Source of the DNA: Armatimonadota bacterium
GTDB taxonomy: Bacteria > Armatimonadota > UBA5829 > DTJY01
Reading direction: 5' to 3'
NCBI GenBank assembly: GCA_029907255.1
Contig: JARYMF010000016.1
Location: 1 to 64,000, forward strand
Length of the DNA stretch: 64,000 nucleotides
The notes under the pieces were generated by a model. It was not told where the DNA came from. It saw only the letters and a list, made by a program, of their open reading frames with translations, and searched no databases. Numbering within the stretch: position 1 is the first letter of the stretch; each line of letters begins with the position of its first letter. Position numbers and translations under genes: made by a program. Below, one piece after another: positions 17,656 through 26,904 of this stretch.

Positions 17656-18549
17656 ATGAAAAGACGTGAGTTCTTGGGGCGGGCAGCTAAGATTGCATTG
17701 GCGGCTGGCTTGTCACCAAGCTTAATATCATCGGAAACATTTGCCAAGGAGGAAAGTTCAGTGTCAAAATCCGAGCTTAAAAAGGCGCTGGTTTTCGGCA
17801 TGCTACCAGGCAGCCTGAGCATTGAAGATCGCATGAAGCTTGCGCGAGATTGTGGGTTTGACGGCGTCGAAGCGCCGCCTTTGACGGATTCAAAAGAGAC
17901 CGAGGCTATGCGTTTGGCAGCAGAGAAAGCAGGCATAGAAATTCACTCGGTAATCTACGGCGGTTGGGGAAAGCCACTATCCGCTGCGGATGAGAAAACG
18001 CAGGAAGAAGCAGTCCAAGCTGCCAAAGAAGGGCTCAGAGGAGCGAAGGAAATGGGTGCGGCTTGCCTCCTGCTTGTTCCAGCAGTGGTCAACGAACATA
18101 CACGATATGAGGACGCATATCACCGTTCTCAGAAAAATATTAGGCGCATCATCCCGACGGCAAAGGATTTGAATGTTACAATTGCGATTGAAAACGTATG
18201 GAATAACTTCCTGCTAAGCCCAATGGAATTCGCACGATATGTAGATGAGTTTGATAGTCCGTTTGTCCGAGCGTACTTCGATGTCGGGAACGTTGTGGCG
18301 TTTGGCTGGCCGCAGGACTGGATTCGCACGCTTGGAAAACGAATTTACAGGGTTCATGTAAAAGATTTTAAAAAGGATACTCGTGAATGGAAAAACCTGC
18401 GTGAAGGAAGCGTTGATTGGATTGAAGTCCGCAAGGCGCTCGACGAAGTAGGTTATAAAGGTTATTTGACAGCAGAGCTTCCGGGCGGGGATGCCGCATA
18501 TCTAAAAGATGTTGCCATTCGCATGGACAAAATAATAGCCGGCGAATAG
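17656..18549 (+). CDS. Tat-exported sugar isomerase/epimerase-like TIM barrel
   Basis: A 297-residue protein with a twin-arginine leader (MKRREFLGRAAKIALAAGL) followed by a xylose-isomerase-like TIM barrel. Landmarks are CGFDGVEAPP, VTIAIENVWNNF (Glu ligand), RAYFDVGNVVAFG (Asp), RVHVKDF and LTAELPGGD (Glu). Apparent metal ligands are intact, so it should be catalytic. Hydroxypyruvate-isomerase-like and 2-keto-sugar epimerase-like functions are both possible. It follows the exported oxidoreductase by 75 bases and is the last gene before a clear terminator. Co-export of an oxidoreductase and an isomerase suggests that two successive steps occur on the same periplasmic sugar. Confidence 0.85.
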   Translation: MKRREFLGRAAKIALAAGLSPSLISSETFAKEESSVSKSELKKALVFGMLPGSLSIEDRMKLARDCGFDGVEAPPLTDSKETEAMRLAAEKAGIEIHSVIYGGWGKPLSAADEKTQEEAVQAAKEGLRGAKEMGAACLLLVPAVVNEHTRYEDAYHRSQKNIRRIIPTAKDLNVTIAIENVWNNFLLSPMEFARYVDEFDSPFVRAYFDVGNVVAFGWPQDWIRTLGKRIYRVHVKDFKKDTREWKNLREGSVDWIEVRKALDEVGYKGYLTAELPGGDAAYLKDVAIRMDKIIAGE

Positions 18550-18560
18550 CGTGAAGCAGG

Positions 18561-18596
18561 GACAGCCGGCTGTCTGCAAGCCGGCTGTCTTTTTTT
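18561..18596 (+). terminator. Rho-independent terminator of the 12876-18549 operon
   Basis: An 11-bp perfect stem (GACAGCCGGCT, 18561-18571, with its complement 18579-18589), a seven-base loop and a run of seven T residues. It starts 11 bases after the stop of the exported TIM-barrel gene. The T run is only on this side, so it works for the plus strand and not for the convergent DUF1080 gene. Confidence 0.92.
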
Positions 18597-18622
18597 GACC
18601 AAAAGTTTATATTCCAGAGCCC

Positions 18623-19300
18623 CTAGAGCTCGCGGATGCGTATATTTCTGAACCAGATTTTACCGCCATGGTCCTGGAAACCAATATGTCCGGAACGGGG
18701 CATATCTTTGTAAGCGGTATTGAACTTGTTCTTTGTACCATCGGGGTTTTTATGCGAAGTTGTCCACCTGTCGAGGTTCATGACAATGATTCGCTCACCA
18801 TTTAGGTCAACGAGAATCATGTTGTTCTTGCAGGTGAGTAGTAACTTGTTCCATTCCCCAGCTGGCTTGCAAGCGTTCTTTTTTGGTTCTAAACAATCAT
18901 AGATTGCCCCACAGTCATGCTTGCCTGGATTTTGTACCCCATAAGAATCTAGAAGCTGAATTTCTATCCCCGTTTGCACTGGATCACTCAAGTTTGCCCA
19001 GCGGAAAAAGACACCGCTGTTTACTCCTTTTTCAAGCTTGAATTCTAGTTCAAGCTGAAAATTGCCATAGGTCTTCTCAGAAGCGAGATAGCCGCCACCT
19101 TTTGCAAGGTTAACAATTGTGCCATTCTCCACTGCCCAACCTTTTGGATCGCCAGTTGCTTTCCATCCTTTCAATGTTTTACCATCGAATAAATACTTCC
19201 ATCCCGATGGGTCGGCGGTGCATTTTGACCCGGCATGGGCAACTGCTATGAAGCACAAAAGCAGAATAAGTGTAACAAATGGTGTGTAAAAACGTCTCAA
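18623..19300 (-). CDS. Secreted DUF1080 protein (3-keto-glycoside hydrolase/lyase family)
   Basis: A 225-residue protein with a signal peptide (VTLILLLCFIAVAHAG) and a single DUF1080 beta-sandwich domain. Signature segments are LFDGKTLKGWKATG, ENGTIVNL, YGNFQLELEFKL, GVNSGVFFRW, GAIYDCLEP, GEWNKLLLTCK, VDLNGERI and GHIGFQDHGGKIWFRNIRI. The family (Pfam 3-keto-disaccharide hydrolase) contains enzymes that cleave 3-keto-glycosides made by Gfo/Idh/MocA-type dehydrogenases. It starts at TTG 19300 with GGAGG eight bases upstream. It is convergent with the operon that encodes an exported Gfo/Idh/MocA enzyme, which fits a shared pathway. Confidence 0.88.
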   Translation of the reverse strand: MRRFYTPFVTLILLLCFIAVAHAGSKCTADPSGWKYLFDGKTLKGWKATGDPKGWAVENGTIVNLAKGGGYLASEKTYGNFQLELEFKLEKGVNSGVFFRWANLSDPVQTGIEIQLLDSYGVQNPGKHDCGAIYDCLEPKKNACKPAGEWNKLLLTCKNNMILVDLNGERIIVMNLDRWTTSHKNPDGTKNKFNTAYKDMPRSGHIGFQDHGGKIWFRNIRIREL

Positions 19301-19507
19301 GGTAGATGCCTCCTATTCAAAGTATTCAGCTAATGCTGAACTTGAGCTGTGTTTGATATAACATTCGACGCTTGATGCGTAATTTCCTTATTTTCTTGGG
19401 AATATATTAATAGAAATTTTGCTAACCTAGGAAATGCACGATGAATCGGTGCTTGCAGTATTAACGCTTCACATCCAATAAATTGCAAAGGGGGCACTGG
19501 GTGTAAA

Positions 19508-20440
19508 GTGAAATTAATAAATGAAGTTTTCAGGCGTTCGAAGCACAACCCTATAATAACTTTTCGTGATATGCCGTATCTTTGCCAGGCGGTTTACAAC
19601 CCTGGGGCAGTTCTCGTCGGAAATGAAACAGTTTTGCTCCTAAGAGTAGAGGATTTGGAAGGTAAATCACACCTGACTGTAGCCAGAAGTGTTGATGGGA
19701 TAACTGACTGGCGAATTGAGCCTGACCCACTGTTATCTCCTTCGCAAAATGCTTCTCCTTACGAGGAGTATGGCTGTGAGGATCCTCGAATAACCTATTT
19801 GGATGACCTAGGGCAGTATGTAATTGCCTATACTGCCTATTCTCCTTTTGGCGCAGGCGTAGCGCTTGCAACTACAAAGGATTTCAAAAGCGTTGAACGC
19901 ATTGGTTTGGCGCTGGCACCGAGCAATAAAGATGCAGCGGTGTTTCCGCGAAAAATTAACGGCAAATATTGGATGCTCCACCGGCCAGAGGCAGGGCAAA
20001 TACAACATATTTGGTTGACCGAATCGACTGACCTTATACATTGGGGCCGACCTTGGTGTGTTCTTATGGAACGCGGTGGGCCGATGTGGGATGGAAGTAA
20101 AGTTGGCACAAACACTGTGCCAATTGAGACACCTGAAGGTTGGCTCGTATTATACCATGGAGTAAAGGAGTTCGCCGCTGGACCAACCTATCGCATGGGA
20201 ATGGCGTTACTTGATTTGGAAGACCCCAGAAAAATGATTGCAAGACTTCCTTTTTGGGTTCTTGGTCCCCACGAACACTATGAGGTAAGCGGTGCTGTGC
20301 CCAATGTGGTTTTTGCATGTGGACACACGCAGTTTGGCGATGAAATTCGCGTATATTATGGCGCTGCTGACACTTGCGTCTGCCTAGCAACTGCTCATCT
20401 TTCGGACTTGCTTGAGTTGCTTAGAAAATACAGAATTTGA
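19508..20440 (+). CDS. GH130 family beta-mannoside phosphorylase-like protein
   Basis: A 310-residue five-bladed propeller protein of GH130, whose members phosphorolyse beta-1,4- or beta-1,2-mannosides. Typical segments are NPIITFRDMPY, VYNPGAVLVGNETVLLLRVED, GCEDPRITYLDD (catalytic Asp), KDAAVFPRKINGKYWMLHRP, KVGTNTVPIETPEGWLVLYHGV and IRVYYGAADTCVCLATA. Length is normal. The start is GTG 19508; no ATG start would keep the conserved N terminus. An AAGGGGG sequence lies a little far upstream. No signal peptide, so it acts in the cytoplasm on an imported mannoside. The GH38 mannosidase further right is consistent with mannan-type substrates. Confidence 0.9.
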   Translation: MKLINEVFRRSKHNPIITFRDMPYLCQAVYNPGAVLVGNETVLLLRVEDLEGKSHLTVARSVDGITDWRIEPDPLLSPSQNASPYEEYGCEDPRITYLDDLGQYVIAYTAYSPFGAGVALATTKDFKSVERIGLALAPSNKDAAVFPRKINGKYWMLHRPEAGQIQHIWLTESTDLIHWGRPWCVLMERGGPMWDGSKVGTNTVPIETPEGWLVLYHGVKEFAAGPTYRMGMALLDLEDPRKMIARLPFWVLGPHEHYEVSGAVPNVVFACGHTQFGDEIRVYYGAADTCVCLATAHLSDLLELLRKYRI

Positions 20441-20472
20441 AAGGGCGAATGTTCACTGAAAGAAAATTGTTA

Positions 20473-21861
20473 TTATTTCTGTTGCCACTTCACAGGTATT
20501 CTTACCTCGGCGGACATGGCAACAGCGGGGTAGTTTTTGAAAAACCTTCTTGAATAATCGTCAGCGAGGTTGCGCACGGTAACAACGTTGGGCTTACCTT
20601 CTACCTTTAAATGCACTATGTTGCCGTCTACTTCTACATCATTGATTTTGCATGGAGTGACCGCGAAGTTCTCAATACAAGATGCCTTTTTAGGATCAAG
20701 CTGCTTATTGAAGACTATTGTAATTAGATTTTTCTTGCCCACTGCATAAAGAGGGCGGGGTTCTAGTTTATAAATATCAAGATTAAGGTGATATTCATAT
20801 GCGGTGATACCTAGCATTCCTGTTTCTTTTGCTGCTACTTCACATTTACGCAGCCATTCATAGCCACGTAGGCACATCTCTTTTGAGCCGATGTCTGTTT
20901 GCATAATAATCGGAACACCTGAAACCTTCCGAACGGCATCAACGAAGGGTTTGTATTTTAATGGGTACTCAGCAGGCAAGTTCGGGTTTGACCAATCTGG
21001 CCAATCAGTTTGGATGACATAGACGTCCGGCCGGACGGTTGTTACAATAAGCGGTCCATCCGACCCTTCCCATTCCCTGAGCGTTTCAACGGGATTTGGA
21101 ACATCATCTGCAATTCCCCAAGCAGCAACCTTAATGTTCGGTCGAGTATTCCTTACTCCGCCTGGGCTGTTTATAATGAAATCTTGGAATGATGCTATGC
21201 TTTGGCAACGGAAGTTTATCCATTTCTTATAAAGGTTAGAGTTGGTTTTGTAATAATTCGGGCTTTTTTCATCAAAGAAGTTGGGAATTGACTTCTCCTC
21301 TGGATACATTTTAAGGAAGGCAGCTTTACAATGGTCGCATAAACAGCCATAGTAGTCACTTTCTGGTCCATTAACCGCAGGCCAGAATGTTTCAACGATT
21401 TCAAAGCCATCGAATGGAATGCGCTTGAGTGTATTGACGACTTGTTCCTTTTTCCACTTGCGGTATTCGGGATTATTCATGCAAAGATATACAAACCCTG
21501 CTGCTGCCTCATTTGCCTTTTTTGATTTTAGCTTCATCTGCCATTTTTCTGAGCCTGGTGGTAGTGAAGCAAATGCATATGTTCCATTGCCCCATGTTTC
21601 GTACCAAACCGCAATGCCTGCTTTATGGAACTCTTCAATCAATTTGGGATTGACGCTGTTGTCATTGGTAACTATTAGACGGACGGCACCGAATCCGTTC
21701 GCTTTTATCTCTAATGCTATGCTCTCCGGACTACGGTCCATATAATAGCTGAAGTTTGGGTCAATTTGGATGCTTCTGGCGAAGGGATTGAGTTTTGCCT
21801 CAGCATTGCATGAAAGTAACATAATTGCAAAAATGATTAATATTAGAAATCTGAAATCCAT
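20473..21861 (-). CDS. Putative secreted or lipid-anchored TIM-barrel glycosidase-like protein
   Basis: A 462-residue protein with a signal sequence ending in IMLLSC, a plausible lipobox, so it may be a lipoprotein. The next ~340 residues look like a TIM barrel of the putative glycoside hydrolase type: EIKANGFGAVRLIVTND, FHKAGIAVWYETWG, FDGFEIVETFWP and a CLCDHCKAAF segment. The Cys-rich stretch parallels the FCDRCARLF segment in the GHL10 protein at 52194. The last ~90 residues resemble an Ig-like domain (LITIVFNKQLDPKKA). It lies six bases before the ApbE gene's stop side and is co-directional with it. No specific family was recognised with certainty. Confidence 0.65.
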   Translation of the reverse strand: MDFRFLILIIFAIMLLSCNAEAKLNPFARSIQIDPNFSYYMDRSPESIALEIKANGFGAVRLIVTNDNSVNPKLIEEFHKAGIAVWYETWGNGTYAFASLPPGSEKWQMKLKSKKANEAAAGFVYLCMNNPEYRKWKKEQVVNTLKRIPFDGFEIVETFWPAVNGPESDYYGCLCDHCKAAFLKMYPEEKSIPNFFDEKSPNYYKTNSNLYKKWINFRCQSIASFQDFIINSPGGVRNTRPNIKVAAWGIADDVPNPVETLREWEGSDGPLIVTTVRPDVYVIQTDWPDWSNPNLPAEYPLKYKPFVDAVRKVSGVPIIMQTDIGSKEMCLRGYEWLRKCEVAAKETGMLGITAYEYHLNLDIYKLEPRPLYAVGKKNLITIVFNKQLDPKKASCIENFAVTPCKINDVEVDGNIVHLKVEGKPNVVTVRNLADDYSRRFFKNYPAVAMSAEVRIPVKWQQK

Positions 21862-21867
21862 CTGCTA

Positions 21868-22779
21868 TTATTCAAAAACTTTGAGTTCGTTATCCAAAAC
21901 TTTTGCGCTGTAGTCGGGAAATTCAGCCGCAAGTAGTTCCAAGCCTGGTGTGCCCAGGACAAGTAAAGCGGTTGCAAGAGCATCACAAATTGTTGATGAT
22001 GGACCTGCGACTGCGGCGATTAATGCTTCGCGAGTTGGCTGCCCACTTCTAGGGTCAATTACATGACAATATTCCACTGTCCCATCGGTGAAGGCTTTTC
22101 CATGCGCTGCGGATACAGACAGCGAACTGTTTTCAATTTCAAATATATCAAATGGCTTATTTTTTATGATTGGATGATTTACTGCTATTTTCCACTTTCT
22201 TCCATCTGGTTGGGTGCCAATTGCAGAGATACTACTGGTTCCGCCATGAAGAAGGGCGCTTTGAATGCCGTTTTCTCGCAGTATTTCAACTGCTCGTTCA
22301 ATTGCGTAACCTTTACCAATCGCTCCAAGGTCAAGTTCAACTCCAGGATGATCAAAAGTAATGGTGAATTGCTTAGGGTCTAGGTGGATATGGTCAATTC
22401 CTGTGGCGGACCTTGCGGCTTCAATATCACTTGAATCAGGTATTCTACCTTTGCCGCCAACGAAGCCCCAAGCTCTCATTAGCGGTGCGATTGTAATGTC
22501 GAACGAATAGGCTGTGCGGTGGCTGATTTCAAGCGCTTGCTCAAGCAACCGAAACATGCGTGGTTCTACCTTGACTGGTCCTTTTGCTCCATGGGTGTTA
22601 ATCCATGACAGGTCGCTATCCGGACGGTAGAAACTCAACTGCTGGTCAAGTCTTTCAATCTCGGTAATGGCCTCCTCTGCTGCTGATCGTAACCGTAACG
22701 GATTATCGCCGTAGAGGACTAACTCAAAGCGTGTCCCCATTGCAGGAATTGATAATTTAACTGGCGATGTTGGGATCAT
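21868..22779 (-). CDS. apbE: FMN transferase ApbE (flavin trafficking protein)
   Basis: A 303-residue ApbE-family protein, which transfers FMN from FAD to threonine in target flavoproteins and binds FAD and magnesium. Family motifs are MGTRFELVLYG, ERLDQQLSFYRPDSDLSWIN, YSFDITIAPLMRAWGF, VELDLGAIGKGYAIERA, LHGGTSSISAIG, HVIDPRSGQP and the C-terminal DALATALLVLG. No signal peptide or lipobox is present, unlike most exported ApbE proteins, so its site of action is unclear. No covalent-flavin target such as an Rnf or Nqr subunit is in the window. The stop lies six bases from the start of the next gene (20473-21861). Confidence 0.9.
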   Translation of the reverse strand: MIPTSPVKLSIPAMGTRFELVLYGDNPLRLRSAAEEAITEIERLDQQLSFYRPDSDLSWINTHGAKGPVKVEPRMFRLLEQALEISHRTAYSFDITIAPLMRAWGFVGGKGRIPDSSDIEAARSATGIDHIHLDPKQFTITFDHPGVELDLGAIGKGYAIERAVEILRENGIQSALLHGGTSSISAIGTQPDGRKWKIAVNHPIIKNKPFDIFEIENSSLSVSAAHGKAFTDGTVEYCHVIDPRSGQPTREALIAAVAGPSSTICDALATALLVLGTPGLELLAAEFPDYSAKVLDNELKVFE

Positions 22780-22832
22780 ATAAGGTTTCGTTTTCTAATA
22801 TGTATGAGGTGAACTTGACCAATGAGGAATGA

Positions 22833-22868
22833 AACGGATGAGAGGAATTAATATTCCTCTCATCCGTT
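22833..22868. terminator. Perfect 16-bp inverted repeat downstream of a Gfo/Idh/MocA gene
   Basis: AACGGATGAGAGGAAT (22833-22848), a four-base TAAT loop, then its exact complement (22853-22868). It starts 15 bases beyond the minus-strand stop at 22884 and sits before the ApbE gene. The flanking T runs are short on both sides, so it could be a terminator, a processing hairpin or a transcript stabiliser. Confidence 0.55.
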
Positions 22869-22883
22869 GTTAGTCTTATATTT

Positions 22884-24191
22884 TTAAGCAATCATCCGCA
22901 TCTTTTTCGGATCAAAGCGTACGGTCTTGTTCTCGCGGTATGCTTTTACTGCCATTGAGACAATGGTTTGAACTCTAATTCCTAAGTCTATCGGACAATA
23001 TTGTTTTGCGCCATTTCGAATTGCATCGAACAGGTTCTTGTGCATTTCAACTTGGCTCTCACCGGGGCCCTCGTAAGGCTCATCTTTGGCTTCAACTTCA
23101 TCTGCAAAGGGTCGCTCGGGTTCTATTCGGACTTTTCCGCCACCGAAATAGAGATTTCCCTTTTGCCCACGTATCATATCTTCTACGCCGCGTTCGTTTA
23201 CTGTGCTACCAGCGAGAAAGATCATTGTTCCACTTGGGAACTCAACAGTCAACAATGTTGCTTCGGCAACATCCCGTGGCTCACCGTGGCCTGCATCGGT
23301 ATTGCAGAGTATGCTTCCAATGCAGGTGACCTTGGATGGCCACTCTTCGGTCATTGCCAGTGCAATCATTAATGGATGAAGGCGGTGGGGCCACAAATCA
23401 CCAATGATTCCTGTGCCGTAATCCCAGAATTTCCTCCATCGGAAGTAGCGTTCAGGGCTGAAGGGCCGCTTGGGTGCATTGCCAAGCCACATATTCCAAT
23501 CGCATGTTTCCGGAGTCAAATCAGGATCGATGTTATAATTCCACTCGCCGTTGGGGTTATTTCGGCAGTAGCCACCCTGTGCCCAAATCGGCTTGCCAAT
23601 TCGGCCGGCTTTTACCAATTCACCTGCCTTATGCCATTTCGCATCAGCACAACCTTGCGAACCCACTTGCACAAGCTTTTTTGTACGCTGAGCGGTTTTC
23701 CACATGTCAACCGCTTCTTCGAAGTCGTGGGTCATGGGCTTTTCTATATATACATGTTTGCCAGATTCCATGGCGGCAATGGCAATTGGTGCGTGCCAGT
23801 GGTCTGGCGTGGCGATTACAACAGAGTCGATATCATTCCGCTCTAGAAGTTTTCGATAATCTTTATAGGCATAGGAACGAGGCAGATTGAGAGCATTTCT
23901 TGAGTTTTCTAGGCGCTTGTCCCACACATCGCAAACGGCGACTATTCGGATGTTTTGCTCTTCCTGCATGCCTTTTAAGTGATTGAGGTGGCCTTGCCCC
24001 ATGCCGCCGACGCCTATTATTCCTACGTTGATGCGGTCATTTGCTCCCAGAACCTTGGGAGATGGAAGTGATTCACCTGCCTGAAGATTCGTGGGAACAA
24101 TTGAGCCCGCTACAACCCCGGCGGCAGTTACGCCCGCAGCTTTAATAAACTCTCTGCGACTTAGTCTTTTCTTTTTTTGCTTTTCAGACAT
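22884..24191 (-). CDS. Tat-exported Gfo/Idh/MocA family oxidoreductase
   Basis: A 435-residue protein with a twin-arginine signal (LSRREFIKAAGVTAAGVVAG), the nucleotide-binding loop VGIIGVGGMGQGH and the family Lys motif HVYIEKPMTHD. The C-terminal domain has GGYCRNNPNGEWNY and IGDLWPHRLHPLMIALAMT. SD GGAGTG is nine bases before ATG 24191. It is the third gene of a minus-strand set: the ThuA-DUF1080 fusion, another Gfo/Idh/MocA protein, then this one, with gaps of only 2 and 19 bases. Two different exported dehydrogenases plus a DUF1080 domain in one transcript point to periplasmic oxidation and cleavage of glycosides. Its precise substrate is unknown. Confidence 0.88.
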   Translation of the reverse strand: MSEKQKKKRLSRREFIKAAGVTAAGVVAGSIVPTNLQAGESLPSPKVLGANDRINVGIIGVGGMGQGHLNHLKGMQEEQNIRIVAVCDVWDKRLENSRNALNLPRSYAYKDYRKLLERNDIDSVVIATPDHWHAPIAIAAMESGKHVYIEKPMTHDFEEAVDMWKTAQRTKKLVQVGSQGCADAKWHKAGELVKAGRIGKPIWAQGGYCRNNPNGEWNYNIDPDLTPETCDWNMWLGNAPKRPFSPERYFRWRKFWDYGTGIIGDLWPHRLHPLMIALAMTEEWPSKVTCIGSILCNTDAGHGEPRDVAEATLLTVEFPSGTMIFLAGSTVNERGVEDMIRGQKGNLYFGGGKVRIEPERPFADEVEAKDEPYEGPGESQVEMHKNLFDAIRNGAKQYCPIDLGIRVQTIVSMAVKAYRENKTVRFDPKKMRMIA

Positions 24192-24210
24192 AGAATTGCA
24201 CTCCTTATAC

Positions 24211-25473
24211 TTATTTTAGCTCAAACCAGTCTGGCTGGTAGGAAATTTTAGTCCCCGATAGGATTGCCTCGTTAGCTTTGATGGCGACCACCGCTGCTTG
24301 GTAGCCTTCGAGTGCTCCGCAGGCTGGTTTGGAACCTTCTCGGATGCTCCTGGTAAAATTCTCTAGCGCGCAATATAAAGCTTCTTTGGTTGGTTCAACT
24401 GAACCTTCCTTGCTTGGTTCTTTGCCTGCTTCAAGCAGTTTAGTCGAATCAGCGACCATGCAAATGCCGGTTTCGTCGAAGCATTGTTCTTTCTTGGCGT
24501 ATACTTCCCATCCAAGCAAGGGTGAGTCTGCTTCTTTTATCATCCAAGCTCGTTTCTCGCGCATCATAAGGCTGCTATTGCTTCCCTGGAACAGTGTATA
24601 CGCGTTGCTGAATGAGTTGGCTAGCGTGGCTGAGAATATCATGCGCACGTTCTGTGGATATTCAAAGATACACTGTATCGTATCAGGTACATCGCGGCCA
24701 TCATTCCAGTTTATTATTGAGCCAAACCCGATTACAGCGGTGGGTAGCGAGTTAAGATACCAATTTGCTAAATCTAGATGGTGAATTCCTGTTTCTCCAA
24801 CTAGGCCAACAGAAGTCTTATTGGAAATTCTCCAATTGAGTTCTGCCTCGCGTTCGGGTGTTGGAGCCATGCGTCGCCAGCTATCTTTCTTGTGCCACTG
24901 GGCATGGACCATTGCAGTATTTCCGAGAACGCCGGCCTTTACAAAGTTGGAGACATGCTTGTAAAGAAGGTTCGACCGCCCTTGCTGTCCAGCATAGAAT
25001 ACCTGCTTTGCTCCCTGTGCGGCCATCGCAATGGCCTTTGCATCCTCTATGGTTGAAGCAAGTGGCGACTCACAGTAGACATGCTTGCCGGCTTGCAAAG
25101 CCGAAATTACTATGTCTTTATGCAGGTGAGTTGGAGTTGCTACAATAACGGCTTCGACATCAGGCGATTCCAACACTTTCTTGAAATCAGTGAAAGTTCC
25201 AGCATTTGGTGCAATTTCCTTTCCTTTATTTAGGAAGGGTTCGTAGGTATCGCAAATTGCCGTTATTTGTGCTGAGGGCATTTTAGAAAGTGTTGATAAA
25301 ATTTCTCTTCCCCATTGGCCAATTCCGACAACTCCGAACTTCACTGGCGGTCCTGCTACCGCGGTTTCAGTTGCCCCTTCTGCTGCAAAAAGTTCCTCTG
25401 CAGCAAAAAGAAGTGCCATTGAAGCTGCTGCACCTTTAATGAAATCTCGCCGATCAATTGCTCCATTGCTCAT
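24211..25473 (-). CDS. Tat-exported Gfo/Idh/MocA family oxidoreductase
   Basis: A 420-residue protein with a Tat leader ([20 protein letters not shown]), the dinucleotide loop [12 protein letters not shown] and the Lys region [15 protein letters not shown]. In this motif the usual E-K-P lysine is replaced by serine (ESP instead of EKP). The C-terminal domain includes [21 protein letters not shown] with the conserved His. Loss of the EKP lysine could change or abolish redox activity, so it may be an atypical or non-oxidising member. The start is two bases after the stop of the ThuA-DUF1080 gene, so translation is coupled. Confidence 0.85.
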   Translation of the reverse strand: MSNGAIDRRDFIKGAAASMALLFAAEELFAAEGATETAVAGPPVKFGVVGIGQWGREILSTLSKMPSAQITAICDTYEPFLNKGKEIAPNAGTFTDFKKVLESPDVEAVIVATPTHLHKDIVISALQAGKHVYCESPLASTIEDAKAIAMAAQGAKQVFYAGQQGRSNLLYKHVSNFVKAGVLGNTAMVHAQWHKKDSWRRMAPTPEREAELNWRISNKTSVGLVGETGIHHLDLANWYLNSLPTAVIGFGSIINWNDGRDVPDTIQCIFEYPQNVRMIFSATLANSFSNAYTLFQGSNSSLMMREKRAWMIKEADSPLLGWEVYAKKEQCFDETGICMVADSTKLLEAGKEPSKEGSVEPTKEALYCALENFTRSIREGSKPACGALEGYQAAVVAIKANEAILSGTKISYQPDWFELK

Positions 25474-25475
25474 AG

Positions 25476-26840
25476 TTACTTCAGCACCTTGATTCTAATA
25501 TTTCTAAATGCAACCGGGCCATGATCTCCTTGAAGCATAATTGGCCCTGGTTCATTTACTTTATCATCCAATGCGCCTCCCGTTGGCGCGCTAAGCTCCT
25601 GGTTATCAATGATTTTTATTCCGTTTAGAATTACGGTTACTTTATTGCCGATTAGTTTGGCTTCGACGGTCTGCCACTCCCCTGGGGCTTTGCTAGCGAA
25701 TTGGGATGGCGGAATTAGACCGTAAATAGCACCGTTGCCGTGAACGTCGGGGGTTTTTCTATCGAAATCATCGAGAATTTGTATTTCATAACGCCCGCGC
25801 AGATAGACGCCGCTGTTACCGCCTTTTGGAATCATGTACTCATAGCGGATGATAAAATCGCGGAATTTTTCATCGGTGATTAAGTCTGAACCACCTTTCC
25901 CCATAACCAACATTCCGTTTTGCACTGTCCATGGAGTGGCACCTTCGCGCCTTGGATGCCAGCCTGTAAGGTCTTTGGCGTTTAAGAGCGCTCGAAAGCC
26001 CTCTTTCTTTTCTTGCTTAGTAACGGGTGCAGGTGGTGGCAGTGGTTTTGCGTCTCCTTTTGCCAAGCCGAGAACCCATCGAATGCCGCCACGGAGGTGC
26101 TTTTTGTAATTCTCAGTTTGCATTAAGTCTTCTCGATGGCCAAGTGAGGTGTAGAAAACACGTCCTTTTCCGTACTGGTGTACCCAGGCAATTGGGTAGT
26201 CGCCTGGTTCACCTGAGTTTGGATGCTTATCCAGTGCAATAAGTACCCGGACTTTATCTCTTGACCAATCTTTTAAGAGGTAAATTTCTTCGGTGACTTT
26301 AAATTTCGAAGGCAGTTCTTTTGTAGCTGGGTGTTTGGGGTCTTGGATAAGAAGTTCTACTTCTGATTGAGGTCCATGAGAAACGAATTGACCTCCCATC
26401 ATTTCTCGGAATCCGGCCCAGCCAGGAGAATCGCCGCGTTCACGGAATGTGTCGGTTGCGGCATGTATTCCGACTACGCCTCCACCGGCTTTTACCCAAT
26501 CGAGGAGCCCCTGCTTATCAGGAAGTGGTAAGTCGCCGCTTGTATTATTGAAGACTATGGCATCGTACTTTTTGAGAGCAGTCGCTGTCATTTTTAGTGC
26601 CATTTCTTCGTCTGTGCGCACAAAATCCACTTCCCATTCGCCCGATTCAGTTCCAAGCTTCCTTATCAGTTCTTCTCCTAGAGGTATGGAACTGTGTCGG
26701 AAGCCTTTGGTAACTGATATAACGAGCACCGATTTCTTGGGGGATGATGGAAGTGCAAGAGTTGAACCGAGGAAAAACATTGAAAAACAGAATGCAAATG
26801 CTAAAGTGCTTATTGCTTTAAGGTTAGGCGTTTGCAACAT
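25476..26840 (-). CDS. Secreted ThuA domain fused to DUF1080 domain
   Basis: A 454-residue secreted protein (signal [19 protein letters not shown]). Residues ~36-260 are a ThuA-like glutamine-amidotransferase fold: [50 protein letters not shown] and [15 protein letters not shown]. Residues ~280-454 form a DUF1080 domain: [82 protein letters not shown] and ending in [13 protein letters not shown]. The DUF1080 family cleaves 3-keto-glycosides; ThuA is linked with keto-trehalose use. It is the first gene of a three-gene operon with two exported Gfo/Idh/MocA enzymes. AGGAGC precedes ATG 26840. Confidence 0.88.
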   Translation of the reverse strand: MLQTPNLKAISTLAFAFCFSMFFLGSTLALPSSPKKSVLVISVTKGFRHSSIPLGEELIRKLGTESGEWEVDFVRTDEEMALKMTATALKKYDAIVFNNTSGDLPLPDKQGLLDWVKAGGGVVGIHAATDTFRERGDSPGWAGFREMMGGQFVSHGPQSEVELLIQDPKHPATKELPSKFKVTEEIYLLKDWSRDKVRVLIALDKHPNSGEPGDYPIAWVHQYGKGRVFYTSLGHREDLMQTENYKKHLRGGIRWVLGLAKGDAKPLPPPAPVTKQEKKEGFRALLNAKDLTGWHPRREGATPWTVQNGMLVMGKGGSDLITDEKFRDFIIRYEYMIPKGGNSGVYLRGRYEIQILDDFDRKTPDVHGNGAIYGLIPPSQFASKAPGEWQTVEAKLIGNKVTVILNGIKIIDNQELSAPTGGALDDKVNEPGPIMLQGDHGPVAFRNIRIKVLK

Positions 26841-26904
26841 TGTCGCTCCTAAATAAGAGTAACCGCTTTATTATATCGCGTTAGATTTAAATATACAAGA
26901 ATGC

